The notes under the pieces are model-generated. The model searched no databases, was not told the origin of the DNA, and saw nothing but the letters and a program-made list of their open reading frames with translations. This document shows positions 35,641 to 46,493 of a stretch of 64,000 bases of DNA, one piece after another (the stretch's first letter is position 1; the number at the start of each line of letters is the position of its first letter). Both the position numbers and the translations under genes were made by a program. This DNA comes from Thermothielavioides terrestris NRRL 8126 (taxonomy: Eukaryota > Ascomycota > Sordariomycetes > Sordariales > Chaetomiaceae), in NCBI RefSeq assembly GCF_000226115.1, contig NC_016459.1, positions 2,465,501 to 2,529,500 on the forward strand, read 5' to 3'.

Positions 35641-38585
35641 CTACAGGGCCTTGATGCTCTGGAAGAAGGGATTGGCGAGCAGCTTCTCGTCGGCGGCGAC
35701 CAGCTGCCTCAGGCGGGCGACGACGTCGGCGCCGGACAGGGCGCCGGCGCGGACCTCGTCCTTCCAGCGGACGAGCAGGTCCTTGAGCAGGGCGCTGCCC
35801 TCCTCGACGTCGCGCTTGCTGTAGTCCGCGGCGGCGTCGCCGTCGTGCTTGTTGCTCGAGGTGAAGTCCTCGAGCTCGTCGGCCTTGCGCTTGGCCATGC
35901 GCACCACCTTGTCCGGGAAGCGCACCAGCTCGGCCACGTGGATGCCGAAGCTCTGGTCGCACACGCCCGGCTCGACCTTGTACAGGAGGGTGACTTCGCG
36001 GCGGGCTTTGCTTTTGCTGTCGGCGCCGCCGATGTGGGCGGTGACGTGCAGGTTGCGCACCTGCGGGTACTGGTCGGCCAGGGCGGTCAGCTCGTGGAAG
36101 TGGGTGGCAAAGAGGGCGAAGCAGCCGATCTCCTTGACGATGTGCTCCGAGATGGCCCAGGCGAGGCCGAAGCCGTCGTAGGTCGACGTGCCGCGGCCCA
36201 GCTCGTCGATGATGATCAGGCTCTCGGCCGTCGCCGACTTGAGGATGTTGGCCGTCTCGAGCATCTCGGCCATGAAGGTCGACACGCCCTTGAGCTGGCT
36301 GTCGCTGGCGCCCACGCGCGCCAGGATGCTGTCGAAGATGGTCAGCTCGGCCTCGGAGCACGGCACGAAGCAGCCGATCTGGGCCATCAGCGCGATCACG
36401 CCGATCTGGCGGATGTAGGTCGACTTGCCGCCCATGTTGGGCCCCGTGATGATGAGGAAGGACGATTTGTCCCGCGTCAGCTCGACGTCGTTGGTGATGA
36501 ACTGGACGTCGTCTTGCATCTCCATGCAGGGGTGGCGGGCCTCGCGGAGGATCGTCTGACCCTCGCCGCGCGGGTGGATCTTGGGCCGGACGTACGAGAT
36601 GGGGGCGTGGACGGAGCAGTGTGCGAAGGCAACGATCACGTCTAGGTGCGCGAGCACGCCGGCGAGCCGCTCAAGCACGGGGCTGTACGAGGCAGCCACG
36701 CTGACGACTTCGTTCACCAGGCCACTCTGGGTCCTGTTGTAGTTCTGAGAGAGCTGGTCGAACTCGCGCCGGTATCCTTGGAGCGTCTTCGTCGTGAAGT
36801 AGACGCCGTTCTTCTGCGTCGAGCACTCGAGGTACCTGGACTTGTTGCGGATGCACCCGGCTTCCGTCCGGGTCAAGCGCATGCACCAGCCGTGCACCTT
36901 GTGGTTCTCGAGGAAAATCTTCTTGTCCCTCTCCTGGCCGAGGTCGTAGGCCGCGTCGGCAAATTCCCTGTCCATGTCCGACCGCAGCTTGTCGAGTTTC
37001 CTGCGGATGATGCGCAAGCTGTCGTCGAACTCGGGCTTGATGATGAACTCGTGGTTGTCTAATGCGTCGAGATCGACAGTTGTCTCAACCATCTCCTGTA
37101 GCTTGGCTAAGCTGTCGGACAGCTCGCGGAGCTTGTTGGTGTAGGCCTCATCCAGGGCGTCCCGGTAGGCTTCGTCCATCACGCCCTCGAGCGTGCCGAG
37201 GAAGGCCGGCAGGCGGATGACGACCTGGTAAGCTCTGACGACGTCCTCCAGGTTCGCCTTGCCCCGCTGGAACCGCTTCGCCAGGCGGTAGAGGTCAGGA
37301 ATGGACCTCAGATGCTCCTCCTGCATCGTCTGGCGCAGCTCTGTGTCATTCACAAACGCCTCAACAAGCTGCTGGCGCTTCTCGATCTCGTCCTTGTCCA
37401 TCAGCGGCTGCTTGAGCCACTGCGCCAACAGCCTGCTTCCGACAGGCGTCTTGCAGTGATTCAGCAGTCCAAACAAGCTCATGGTCTTGGCGCCGTCCCT
37501 CACGCCGGGCATCAGGTTGAGCGCCTTGAGGGCGGCGGCGTCCAGCTTCATGAACTGGGCTAGGTCGTGTTGGTAGAGCTGGTACTGGCCAAAATTGGAC
37601 GGGTCGTGCAGGACGCCGAGGTACTTGATGAGTGCGGATGCTGAGCCCATGGCGAGCTTCAGATCGGTCTGCGGCAGCAGGGTGGCAGACCTCTCGTCCT
37701 TCAGCAGCCTCGCGAGATCTTGCTCGATGTCCTTGGTGCCGAAGTCGGCCACCGGCCTCTCCGAGATGGCGATGCCGCAGCTGTCGATGATCTGCCTCAG
37801 CTTCGCCAGCTCGGGGTCCCTGTCCCTGTCCGCCTTCTCTACCTGGACGAGGCACTCCTTGACGCCGAGCTGGATCAGCAGGGCCTCGAAGTTGGAATAG
37901 AGGTCGTTGTCGAGGAACTCGCTGACGCCGAGTTCCCGAACGCTCGCATCGGCGAAGCACACGCCCACGGCCCTCGCCTCGGAGGCCTTGGCGGATATCT
38001 TGACGGCGAGGATGACGGGGGCAGCCTCTGCCAGGCTGCCCAGATCGTCCTCAACGTCTTGCAAGTTGCCGGGGGATGCCTGCTTGACAATCTTCCAGTT
38101 CATGCGGCCGTTGGGGCTCGCATAGATCTCGACCCGCTTGCCAAGCTTGTACAGGGCTTCGCGCAGGAACTGGCGGAAGACGGTCACGGTCATGGTGACG
38201 GACGGGAGGCCGGTGTGGTCATTCCGCCCGAGCTGGCGCACGACCGAGGTCGTCTTGTATACCTATTCATCCGGAGCGAATCAGAAACAGAGCCCGACGC
38301 AGGAGCGGGAGTGGGACGGGGACGGGGACCGGAAGGGGGAGCCAAGGGCGAGACGGACCGTTCGCGCAATGAAGTTCGCGTTGTCGCCATGGGCCGTGTA
38401 CCAGTCGCCGCGGTCAAAGATGCGAATGACGTCCTCGTCGACGCGCGGAAGAGACTTGAAGAAGCGGATGAAGCCATGTTCGTCGTCGACCTGTCAGTCC
38501 GGGGTTTGATGTCTGGTCAGCAACTTTCGAAGAGTTGAGGCTCGATGGCCAAAAAACAGACCTTCAGTTCCGGTCGGGACGCCAT
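35641..38585 (-). CDS. MSH2: DNA mismatch repair protein MSH2
   Basis: On the minus strand, exon 1 is 38585-38562 (24 nt), exon 2 is 38490-38359 and exon 3 is 38262-35641, together 925 aa. The first two exons restore the standard Msh2 start (MASRPELK, VDDEHGFIRFF, GDWYTAHGDNANFIA), followed by the connector YKTTSVVRQLG. The ATPase domain has Walker A TGPNMGGKST with K665, and Walker B with the signature DELGRGTSTYDGFG. Msh2 pairs with Msh6 or Msh3 to recognise mispairs and small loops and start mismatch repair. Length is typical. The gene diverges from TRM10 and has an ACGCGT box upstream. Confidence 0.96.
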
Positions 38586-39297
38586 CCTCAGTCTTCAGAT
38601 GATTCCTGCCTGCTGATCGATTCAAATTGATGGACTGTCTGGAATGGGCTCTATGGCGGCATCGTCCACGGCCGATGGAGTTGTGGGCGGATCTGGGACT
38701 GTGTGATGCTGAGCAACAACCAGGAAGACGGGCAGGTTCGAGGTCCAGTACGGATTACAGATGTGTATCCGCACAGAAGGGCTTGGGAGACGCGACACTG
38801 CATTCAAGTCTAGGCTGAGCGACGCGTCTGGACGTGTTCTAGGGCGGCTTGGCATTAATTAAGGTACCGTAGCTAACAAGTAACGCTCTGCCAGCAGTCA
38901 AACGAGGTAATCTCACAGTGCGGAATAGAAAGAGAATTCCCCACTACGATAAAGTTACGCCTTGGCCGCTACCTCTCCCGATGACTCCTCTGCTGGCCCA
39001 GAGGCATGTCGGTGTAAGAACGAACAACACCGATCCAAGGTGACATGAATGTACGGATATCGGCACTGCAGCAGCAACCGAAATTGCTTGGTGAAGCTCG
39101 CCGCTGCAAGGCGCTGGCTCTGTGGTCGAGTCACTCTTGCTCGCGGCAGAGCACAGTCAAACTATCCGTCCCAGGCCGTCGGTCGTGGTGGGGTGTTCTG
39201 CCACCCTCCGGCCTGCAAAATTATCGAGCTGCAGCGGGGCATCGTTAATCGATCTGCCGTCTCCCCGCCGACCACCGCTCCTTGTTGCCGTCAAAAC
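38586..39297. other. Shared divergent promoter of MSH2 and TRM10
   Basis: About 0.7 kb between two divergent genes, with one ACGCGT box nearer MSH2. The reading frame open leftward of the TRM10 start (to 39049) is probably leader rather than coding sequence. Confidence 0.5.
38822..38827. promoter_or_regulatory. MluI cell-cycle box (ACGCGT) upstream of MSH2
   Basis: ACGCGT lies 236 nt upstream of the MSH2 ATG and about 470 nt from the TRM10 ATG. In yeast, MSH2 and other repair genes peak at G1/S under MBF, which supports assigning this box to MSH2. Confidence 0.45.
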
Positions 39298-40593
39298 ATG
39301 ACGACCGAAGCTTTGCAGCACGCTGCAGCGGAAGTCGATATGGTGGATCCGCCACCGCCCTCTACGGCCAGTTCTGCACCGGCCGCCAATGGCAAGCGCA
39401 AGGCCGAGACGGAGCTCGAGAGACCAGCAACGAAGCCCTCGCCTGCGCCGGGCAACAGCGACCAGGACCCGACAGCGAGCGATGCGGCCACGGTCGACTC
39501 CGCGAGCCAGCCGCTGTCCAAGAACCAGCTCAAGCGGCTGAGGCGCCAGCAGCAGTGGGAGCAGTACAAGGCGGAGCGGCGCGCGAAGCGCAAGGACAAG
39601 CGCCACGAGCGCCAGGCCCGGAAGCGCGCCGAGAGGGAAGCCAAGATCGCCGAGGCCGAGGCCGCCGGCATAGACCCCGCCACCGTGCTGCAGCCAAAGG
39701 AGCCGTGGAGGCACCGGCCGGTGCCCGTCGCCTTCATCATCGACTGCGACTTTGAGCAGTACATGCGCGAGCAGGAGATCGTGTCGCTGTCCAGCCAGAT
39801 CGTGCGCTCCTACGCCATGAACCGCAAGGCCCGGTACCACGCGAGCTTGCATTTGAGCTCGTGGAAGGGCAAGCTCAGGGAGCGCTTCGAGACGGTCCTC
39901 AAGAACGCGCACCGGAACTGGAAGAACGTCGGCTTCCACGAGGGCGACTTCCGCGAGGCTGCGCGGCTTGCCCGCGAGCAGATGGCTGGGCCGAACGGGG
40001 GCGAGGCAATCGAAATAATCAAGCCGCGCAGCGAAAGCCGGCAGGGCGAACCGTCCCGCGCTGGCACTGAGAACACGACCCCCACCGTCGATGCCGAGCC
40101 CGAGGGCGAAGACGTCGACCGGACCATCGTCTATCTCACCTCGGAATCGCCGTACACCCTGGACCGGCTGGAAGCCAACACCAGCTACGTCATTGGCGGG
40201 CTCGTCGACAGGAACAGGGAAAAGGGCCTCTGCTACAAGCGGGCGAGAGAGTACAAGGTGCGGACAGCCAAGCTGCCGATCGGCGAGTACATGGCGATGC
40301 AGAGCCGCTATGTCCTGACCACCAACCAAGTGGTCGAGATCATGGCCAAGTGGCTAGAGTGCGGCGACTGGGGGAAGGCCTTTATGGACGTGATCCCGAA
40401 ACGCAAGGGCGGGACTTTGAAGGACAAGACACCAGTTGGCGCAGCGGAGGACAAGGACGGCGAGGGCGAGGATGATGACGAGGACGAGGACGACGGCGTG
40501 AGGGACGCTACGCCGGAGGGCCAGACGCCTTCAGAGGACAAGATAGAGCTTTCATCAGAACCTGCTGCTCAGCGGCAGGGTATATCCCAATGA
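39298..40593 (+). CDS. TRM10: tRNA (guanine-N1)-methyltransferase TRM10
   Basis: A single exon encodes 431 aa. After an acidic, Pro/Ala-rich N-terminus comes a strongly basic segment (LSKNQLKRLRRQQQWEQYK and following Arg/Lys/Glu repeats) that probably binds tRNA. The SPOUT domain then starts with VPVAFIIDCDFEQYM and shows the conserved YLTSESPYTL, YVIGGLVDRNREKGLCY and LTTNQVVEIMAKW segments. It methylates N1 of guanosine 9 in tRNAs using S-adenosylmethionine. The acidic Asp/Glu tail is common in fungal members. The ATG at 39298 follows CAAAAC; an upstream ATG at 39049 in the same frame would add 83 unconserved-looking residues and is not preferred. Confidence 0.92.
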   Translation: MTTEALQHAAAEVDMVDPPPPSTASSAPAANGKRKAETELERPATKPSPAPGNSDQDPTASDAATVDSASQPLSKNQLKRLRRQQQWEQYKAERRAKRKDKRHERQARKRAEREAKIAEAEAAGIDPATVLQPKEPWRHRPVPVAFIIDCDFEQYMREQEIVSLSSQIVRSYAMNRKARYHASLHLSSWKGKLRERFETVLKNAHRNWKNVGFHEGDFREAARLAREQMAGPNGGEAIEIIKPRSESRQGEPSRAGTENTTPTVDAEPEGEDVDRTIVYLTSESPYTLDRLEANTSYVIGGLVDRNREKGLCYKRAREYKVRTAKLPIGEYMAMQSRYVLTTNQVVEIMAKWLECGDWGKAFMDVIPKRKGGTLKDKTPVGAAEDKDGEGEDDDEDEDDGVRDATPEGQTPSEDKIELSSEPAAQRQGISQ

Positions 40594-40821
40594 CATACAA
40601 AGCGGGCGGAGTAGTCCAGAGTGAAAACGGATGCCCCTGATATGCCGCCATCTAGACGAAGAGACCGATACATAATCCCAAACCAAATGTGCCGGGCTCA
40701 TGAACAACCCGCTGCATTTCCCCAAGTGACCGTCGGCATGACCGTAACACCCGCGAATCGCGGTATCCCATCCAGAGCCAGAGACGGAGCCGAGCCGGTA
40801 AACTACCCGTCTCGGACGAAA

Positions 40822-42695
40822 CTAGAACTCCAGCGACTCCACCTTCACCTGGACCCCCTCCTCCTCGCGCTCCCTCTTGACCGCGGCCTCCTTCTCGTCC
40901 TTCATCAGCGCCGTCACAAACGACCTGAAATACTCAATATACGGCTTCAGGCTTGTCTTCTCCCAGTCCTGCACAGGCTTCACATCCAGGCCGCCGCCAT
41001 CCGCCATCACCCCTTCCGCACCGCCGCCGCCGCCGCCGCCGCCCCACGCGTCGATCTCTCGGACGAGGTCCTGCAGCGTAGGCACGGCAAGCGGGTCGAA
41101 GGCGTCGAGGCGGGCGCGGTCGATGGGCACGCAGACGCGGCCGGTGCCCGGGTGCACGACGAAGGGGCTCTTGAGCAGGTGCTTGAGCTGCTGGGTGACC
41201 TTGGCGTCGAGGCGCGGGTAGGTGTGCTCGAGCACGACGTCCTGCTTGGCGTCGAGCAGGTCGCGCGGGTCGAGCGCGGCCGAGGACGCGCCGCTCTGCG
41301 CCAGCGCGTCGATGTCGGCCCACTTGGCCGCCGAGCTGCGCCCCGGCGAGGCCTCCCACTTGCTGCGCAGCGCCGCCCGCAGCGACGGGTCCGGGATCTG
41401 CTGCAGCAGCGCCTCGGCTTTCTCGGCCGTCCTCCACGGGTCTTGCACCTCCAGCACGTCTTGCTGGAAGTGGTCTTTGAGGAGGTCTAGGCTTCGTCTG
41501 GGAGGTTTGTTTTTGCGTGGTTAAGTTGTATAATTCGGTGGCTTTTTTCTATGGGAGAATAGGGAAGAAAAACTTACGACAGGTGGGGATGCAGCGGCCG
41601 ACGGAGATTAACCTTCTTGCCGCCTTGCGTGCCGCCAGTGACGACCTCTAAGTAGCCCGTGATCGCCTTTCTCTGTTGGTCGTCCAGAGTCCTGGCCTTC
41701 TTGTCGCAGACCCAGGCATGGACGCCGCGGCGGCCGGAAAACACCCACAGGATGTGCTGGAAGCCAAAGTCCTCCCGGAGCGCGGCCTCGAGCACCTTGA
41801 TGGCCATGGTGATAAACCTCCAGCACTTGTGGCAGATGTTGGCCTTGTCGCAGCACGTCCGAATATCGTCGTAGTCTGTCAAATCGATGTCGAAGCACAA
41901 CTCCTTGGCCAGGGCCTGGAATGCGGTTGAATTGCGGAAGGTCTTGTGGTCTCTCGGGTCTGCCGTGTAGACAGGGCCGATTTCTATCCGCCTCGGCATG
42001 AGGCGCAACACATCTTTCCGGAATCTAATCCCGTGATAATATTAGCGCGCGAATTAGCAGCCAGGAAAGGGGCACCCTGACAAGTCCGAGGTCATGTAGG
42101 ACTGGTATCGCATGACGGCATCATTGTGCAGCCACAAGCTGAACTCGCGGTGCTTGAAGTCGTTCGTCGGCACCGGGCTGTGGTTCAGCCATTGGAACAT
42201 GTACCGCCAGGGAAAACATCGTTGGTAGTACGTGCGAAGAAGCTCGAAGGCAGCAGCGTCGTCGGCAGTGGCCGCTCTGGTTCAGCGTTAGGATGAGCAC
42301 GGCACCCGGGGGGAAGGACGGGGGGCTGGTTGACCCGACGCTTACCCTTGGTCCTCGACTTTCAAGGCGTTGCTGGAGCTTGGGAATTCCTCGTCTTCTG
42401 AGTCCTCGCCGTCAAACAAGTCCTCGAGTTTGACGCCTGGCCTCTGCTCCTGCGTGATCTCGACCATGTCGTCGTCTGCCTCCTCTGCCCCCGCCTGCGC
42501 CTGCGCCGAAGGGGGCTCGGCCCCTGGGATGTGCTCTTCTACCACGCCTTGTACTCCATCGGCCTCGGCCATGATGACATCTTCCTCCTCCGCCGAGCTA
42601 CTGGCGGCCGCAGCAGCGGGGTCCTCCTCCAACCGTGCGGTTGATTCAGGGGCGGTGTCGTCTTCAGCGGCGACCGGGGGGTCGGAATGCGGCAT
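40822..42695 (-). CDS. PRI1: DNA primase small (catalytic) subunit
   Basis: On the minus strand, exons 42695-42346, 42276-42082, 42024-41578 and 41497-40822 encode 555 aa. The catalytic core shows the metal-binding FDIDLTDYDD motif, the zinc-binding cysteines in RTCCDKANICHKCW, and the SGRRGVHAWVCD nucleotide-binding motif. It synthesises RNA primers as part of the DNA polymerase alpha-primase complex. The N-terminal 115 residues are an acidic, Ala/Glu-rich low-complexity extension not needed for the fold. Near the C-terminus a run of nine glycines interrupts a conserved region. The gene diverges from the EGH1-type glucosidase and has an ACGCGT box upstream. Confidence 0.94.
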
Positions 42696-43254
42696 TGCTG
42701 CGTGTTGGACCGTTGAACTCGGATTTCACAGCAATCACACAAAAAAGAGCACGGCGGGGTAAGATCGATGTTGCCTGTAGAGGATGTTGCCGCTCTGTTC
42801 CCCTGGTGTTGACTGTCGAATTTCGATGTCAAGCCTGCGGGACGCGCTAGGAGGGGCCGCACCGCGTCGCGCGTAAAGTGGTTTGGACGCGTCGCTCACC
42901 GTCTCCACTGTTAGGTAGTAACTGTCGAATGGAGGTACACTAACCCCAACCCTTGATCCCCGCAAACCGTGGCATGCCCCTCGCTAAGTGTACACTAGGT
43001 GCCCAAGGACCCCCTGGTCCAACCCACCCGACGTCATTGGGGCGGCACTTCAACACTGAGTTGGGGCGGTTAGCGCAGAGATGGTCAACCGTTGGTGGGC
43101 CACAGTGGGCCACCACAGCAGCCTGCAGCGGGTGCCAACCTTCCTGGCCGGATCACACGCACCATCGCCGAGGTTCCGATCTGTGTTGCCCGCCTTCGTC
43201 CCACGTCGGCTCCCCCGCTTGCACAACACAGAATCCCTGCCGGGCTCTCGGACC
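42696..43254. other. Shared divergent promoter of PRI1 and the GH5 glucosidase
   Basis: About 0.56 kb between two divergent genes. An ACGCGT box at 42887 lies nearer PRI1. An ATG at 43081, in frame with the glucosidase, would add 58 residues and is judged to be leader sequence. Confidence 0.5.
42887..42892. promoter_or_regulatory. MluI cell-cycle box (ACGCGT) upstream of PRI1
   Basis: ACGCGT lies 191 nt upstream of the PRI1 ATG and 362 nt from the divergent glucosidase ATG. Primase genes are classic MBF targets at the start of S phase in yeasts. Confidence 0.5.
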
Positions 43255-45691
43255 ATGACCGGCCTCCGTCTCATCATCGAGGATGGCAAGTTCTGCGACG
43301 GGCACGGCAGGCAGGTCGTTCTGCGCGGCATCAACGTCGCCGGCGAAGCCAAGTACCCGAGCAGGCCCCATCAGCCGTCGCACGTGCCCGACGACTTCTT
43401 CGACGGCGACAACGTCAGCTTCGTCGGCAGGCCCTTCCCCAGCCACGAGGCCCACCTCCATTTCTCCCGCCTGAAGCGCTACGGCTACAACACCATCCGC
43501 TATGTCTTCACCTGGGAGGCCATCGAGGCCGCCGGCCCGGGCATCTACGACGAGGCCTGGATCGCCGAGACGATCGAGGTGCTGCGCGCCGCGAAGCGCT
43601 ACGGCTTCTACATCTTCATGGATCCTCACCAGGACGTGGTGCGTAGGCGCATTTTCTGTCTAGCCTGTCCTTCTCCGTGTGCTGTGCTCCGTGACCGCGG
43701 TTGGAATAAACTTGGGCTGACCGGTTTTGGATGCGCTCCAGTGGTCTCGCTTCTCAGGGGGCTCGGGTGCTCCCATGTGGACGCTCTACGCGGCCGGCCT
43801 CAACCCGCAGAGCTTTGCGGCGACGGAGGCTGCTATCGTCCACAACACGTACCCGGAGCCCGACAAGTTCCCCAAGATGATCTGGTCCACAAACTACTAC
43901 CGCCTTGCCGCCGCTACCATGTTCACGCTGTTCTTTGCCGGCAGGGACTTTGCGCCCAAGTGCATCCTGGACGGGATGAACATCCAAGACTATCTGCAGG
44001 GGCATTTCCTGCGGGCTTGCGCCCACCTCGCGCGGCGCATCCACGAAGCCGGGGACATCGAGAACGACGTCGTGTTCGGCTGGGAGACCTTGAACGAGCC
44101 AAACAAGGGCATGATCGGCTACGAGGACATCAGTGTCATACCGAAAGAGCAGGCGCTGAAGAAAGGCACCTGCCCGACGATATGGCAGGCCATGCTTCTG
44201 GGGTCCGGTCGCGCCGTCGAGGTCGAGACGTGGGACATGGGCGGGCTAGGTCCGTACAAGGTCGGGCGCACGCTGGTCGACCCCCACGGCGAGGTTGCCT
44301 GGCTGCCGGCCGGCTACGACGAGTCGCGCTACGGCTATAAGAGGGATCCCGGGTGGAAGCTCGGGGAGTGCCTCTGGGCACAGCACGGCGTTTGGGATCC
44401 ATCCACCGACACGCTTCTCAGGAAGGACTATTTCCGAAAGCACCCGACTACTGGTGACACCATCGACTACCCCTACTTCACCAACACGTATTTCATGGAC
44501 TTCTACCGGAAATTCCGCGACGCGATCCGGGCGCATCACGCGGATGCGATCATGCTGCTGCAGGGACCCACGATGGAGCTGCCGCCGTTGATCAAGGGCA
44601 CTCCAGACGGCGACGATCCTCGGCTGGTTTACGCTCCGCATTGGTATGACGGCATCACGCTGATGACCAAGAAGTGGAACAGGAATTGGAACGTCGATGT
44701 GATAGGCGTGCTCCGCGGGAGGTACTGGCACCCGGCCTTCGCCATCAAGCTGGGCGAGACGGCCATCCGCAACTGCTTCCGGGACCAGCACGCGGCCATG
44801 AGGAAGGAGGGCCTCGACCGCATGGGGAACCACCCGTGCGTGATGACAGAGTTCGGCATCCCGTACGACATGGACGACAAGTATGCCTACCGGACGGGCG
44901 ACTACTCGAGTCAGTCGGCTGCTATGGACGCCAACCACTTCGCAGTGGAAGCCGCCGGCTTAGAAGGCTATACCCTGTGGCTATACATGGCCACGAACGA
45001 CCACGAAAGGGGGGACCAGTGGAACGGCGAGGACCTTTCCATCTTCTCCATCGACGACAAGCTGCTACCTCTTTCGGCGCTTCCTCGGAGTCCCGGCATC
45101 GACGGCGCCTCAACGACCGCTCTGCGCTCCTCCGTGCCGAGGAAGGAGCTGGACGACGACGACAGCGTCACGCCGGCCAACCTCAAGCGCTCCCTCACCA
45201 ACCCCTCCATCTCGTCCGAGGCCACGTCCCGGCAGCCGGAGCTGACCGCCTGCCCGGGGTACCGGGCCGCGGAGGCGTACGTGCGGCCGGCCCCGACCAC
45301 GGTCGCGGGCGTCATCGCCAGCTACGGCTTCGACCTGCGGCAGTGCGTCTTCACGCTGGCGCTCACGGCGCCGCGCGCCGCCGACCCGCTCGCCCCGACC
45401 GTCGTCTTCCTCCCCGAGTACCACTTCCCCCGCGACGCGTGCGTCGTCGAGGCCAGCTCGGGAAAGTGGGAGATCAGCTGCGACGAGGACGAGGCCGTGC
45501 TCGTCCAGCGCCTGCGCTGGTGGCACGGCCCCGGCGAGCAGACCCTGCGCGTCTCGGGCGTCGTCAGGAAGCTGCTTGCCGCTGAGGCTGTGGGGGGTGG
45601 TGCTGCCGCCGCCGGTGCCGCCGTCGCCGAGGACGCTGGATACTACGAACAGTGTAACCAGGGGGCGTGGAGCAATTGTGCTCTTATGTGA
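43255..45691 (+). CDS. EGH1: Sterylglucosidase/glucocerebrosidase of family GH5 (EGH1/EGCrP2 type)
   Basis: Exons 43255-43638 and 43742-45691 encode 777 aa. The TIM-barrel begins with VVLRGINVAGEAKYP. The catalytic acid/base is E247 in WETLNEPNKG and the nucleophile E498 in MTEFGIPYD, as in GH5 subfamily 12. A Ser/Asp-rich spacer (about residues 590-640) separates a C-terminal beta-rich domain. Fungal relatives (yeast Egh1, Cryptococcus EGCrP2) hydrolyse ergosteryl-beta-glucoside and some glucosylceramides in the cytosol or vacuole, controlling sterylglucoside levels. No signal peptide is visible, which agrees with an intracellular enzyme. I chose the ATG just before the conserved start. Confidence 0.92.
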
Positions 45692-46493
45692 TTGCAATGG
45701 GGGCGGCTCGACCGAGACGGTGCGTGGGTTTTCTGGGCTAGGGAGCGACTTTTTTCCTTTACGCTTTGCATATTTCTTGGTTTACCTGCAGCATATTTTG
45801 GCCGGCGGTCGGGAAGGACTTGGCGTTTGGTTCGCAGCGGGATATAGTTTTATAACGAGCGAGGGCCGGACCGGTCATGGAAGGATATGCCACGACTCAA
45901 GGGGCCGATTCGCTGCCCAATGGACTCCGGCGCTACGCAATACTTTGCCTTGGAAAGAAAAACGTTGGTATCATGCTATATTGACGGATTCCATGCTCTG
46001 TTACACTGTGACTCAGCAAGGCTAGCTTGCCTGTTATAGAGGGTAGTATCCCAGCGTGAGGGCATGCGTATGTACATCCGAGTAGTCAGGACGCTATGTG
46101 CTGTACTGGAAGCAGTGAACTGTGATGAGGTTTCTCGATTGTATTTCTCGAATCAAGCTGTTCGACTGTGTGAGGTGAGCTGAGCGAGCCGCAGCCAGAA
46201 TCGTTTAGAAGTTGCAGGCGGCCGGGAATCGTCGCTTAAGTTCCCAATGCTTCCGAAGTTTTATCAGCTAAAGTGGTCGCATGGTAGCGTGGTAATCCTC
46301 TATATCGGAGCACGCAATCATAATCTATAGAATTAGAGAGGTCTAACGTTTTTAGCGTCTAGGTGTACTTTAACCGCTGCCCGAGAGGGGATATGGATAG
46401 TCGGATGCCGGGACCCCGTTCATCATATGCAAAATAATCGGGGCCATCGAATGTCCTCCGTCTATGATCTAGTAGCTACCGTTCACTGGACTC
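45692..46493. other. Convergent 3' region between the glucosidase and the MFS gene
   Basis: About 0.8 kb; the right half (about 46080-46480) is clearly AT-richer than the surroundings and holds no ORF of note. No repeat partner was seen in the window. Confidence 0.5.

Noticed and set aside
39157..40329. 390-codon open frame on the minus strand
   Set aside because: Antisense shadow of TRM10, caused by third-position GC bias.
43081..43254. 58-residue N-terminal extension of the GH5 glucosidase
   Set aside because: The conserved family start begins at 43255 and the extension shows no conserved or targeting feature; kept as leader.
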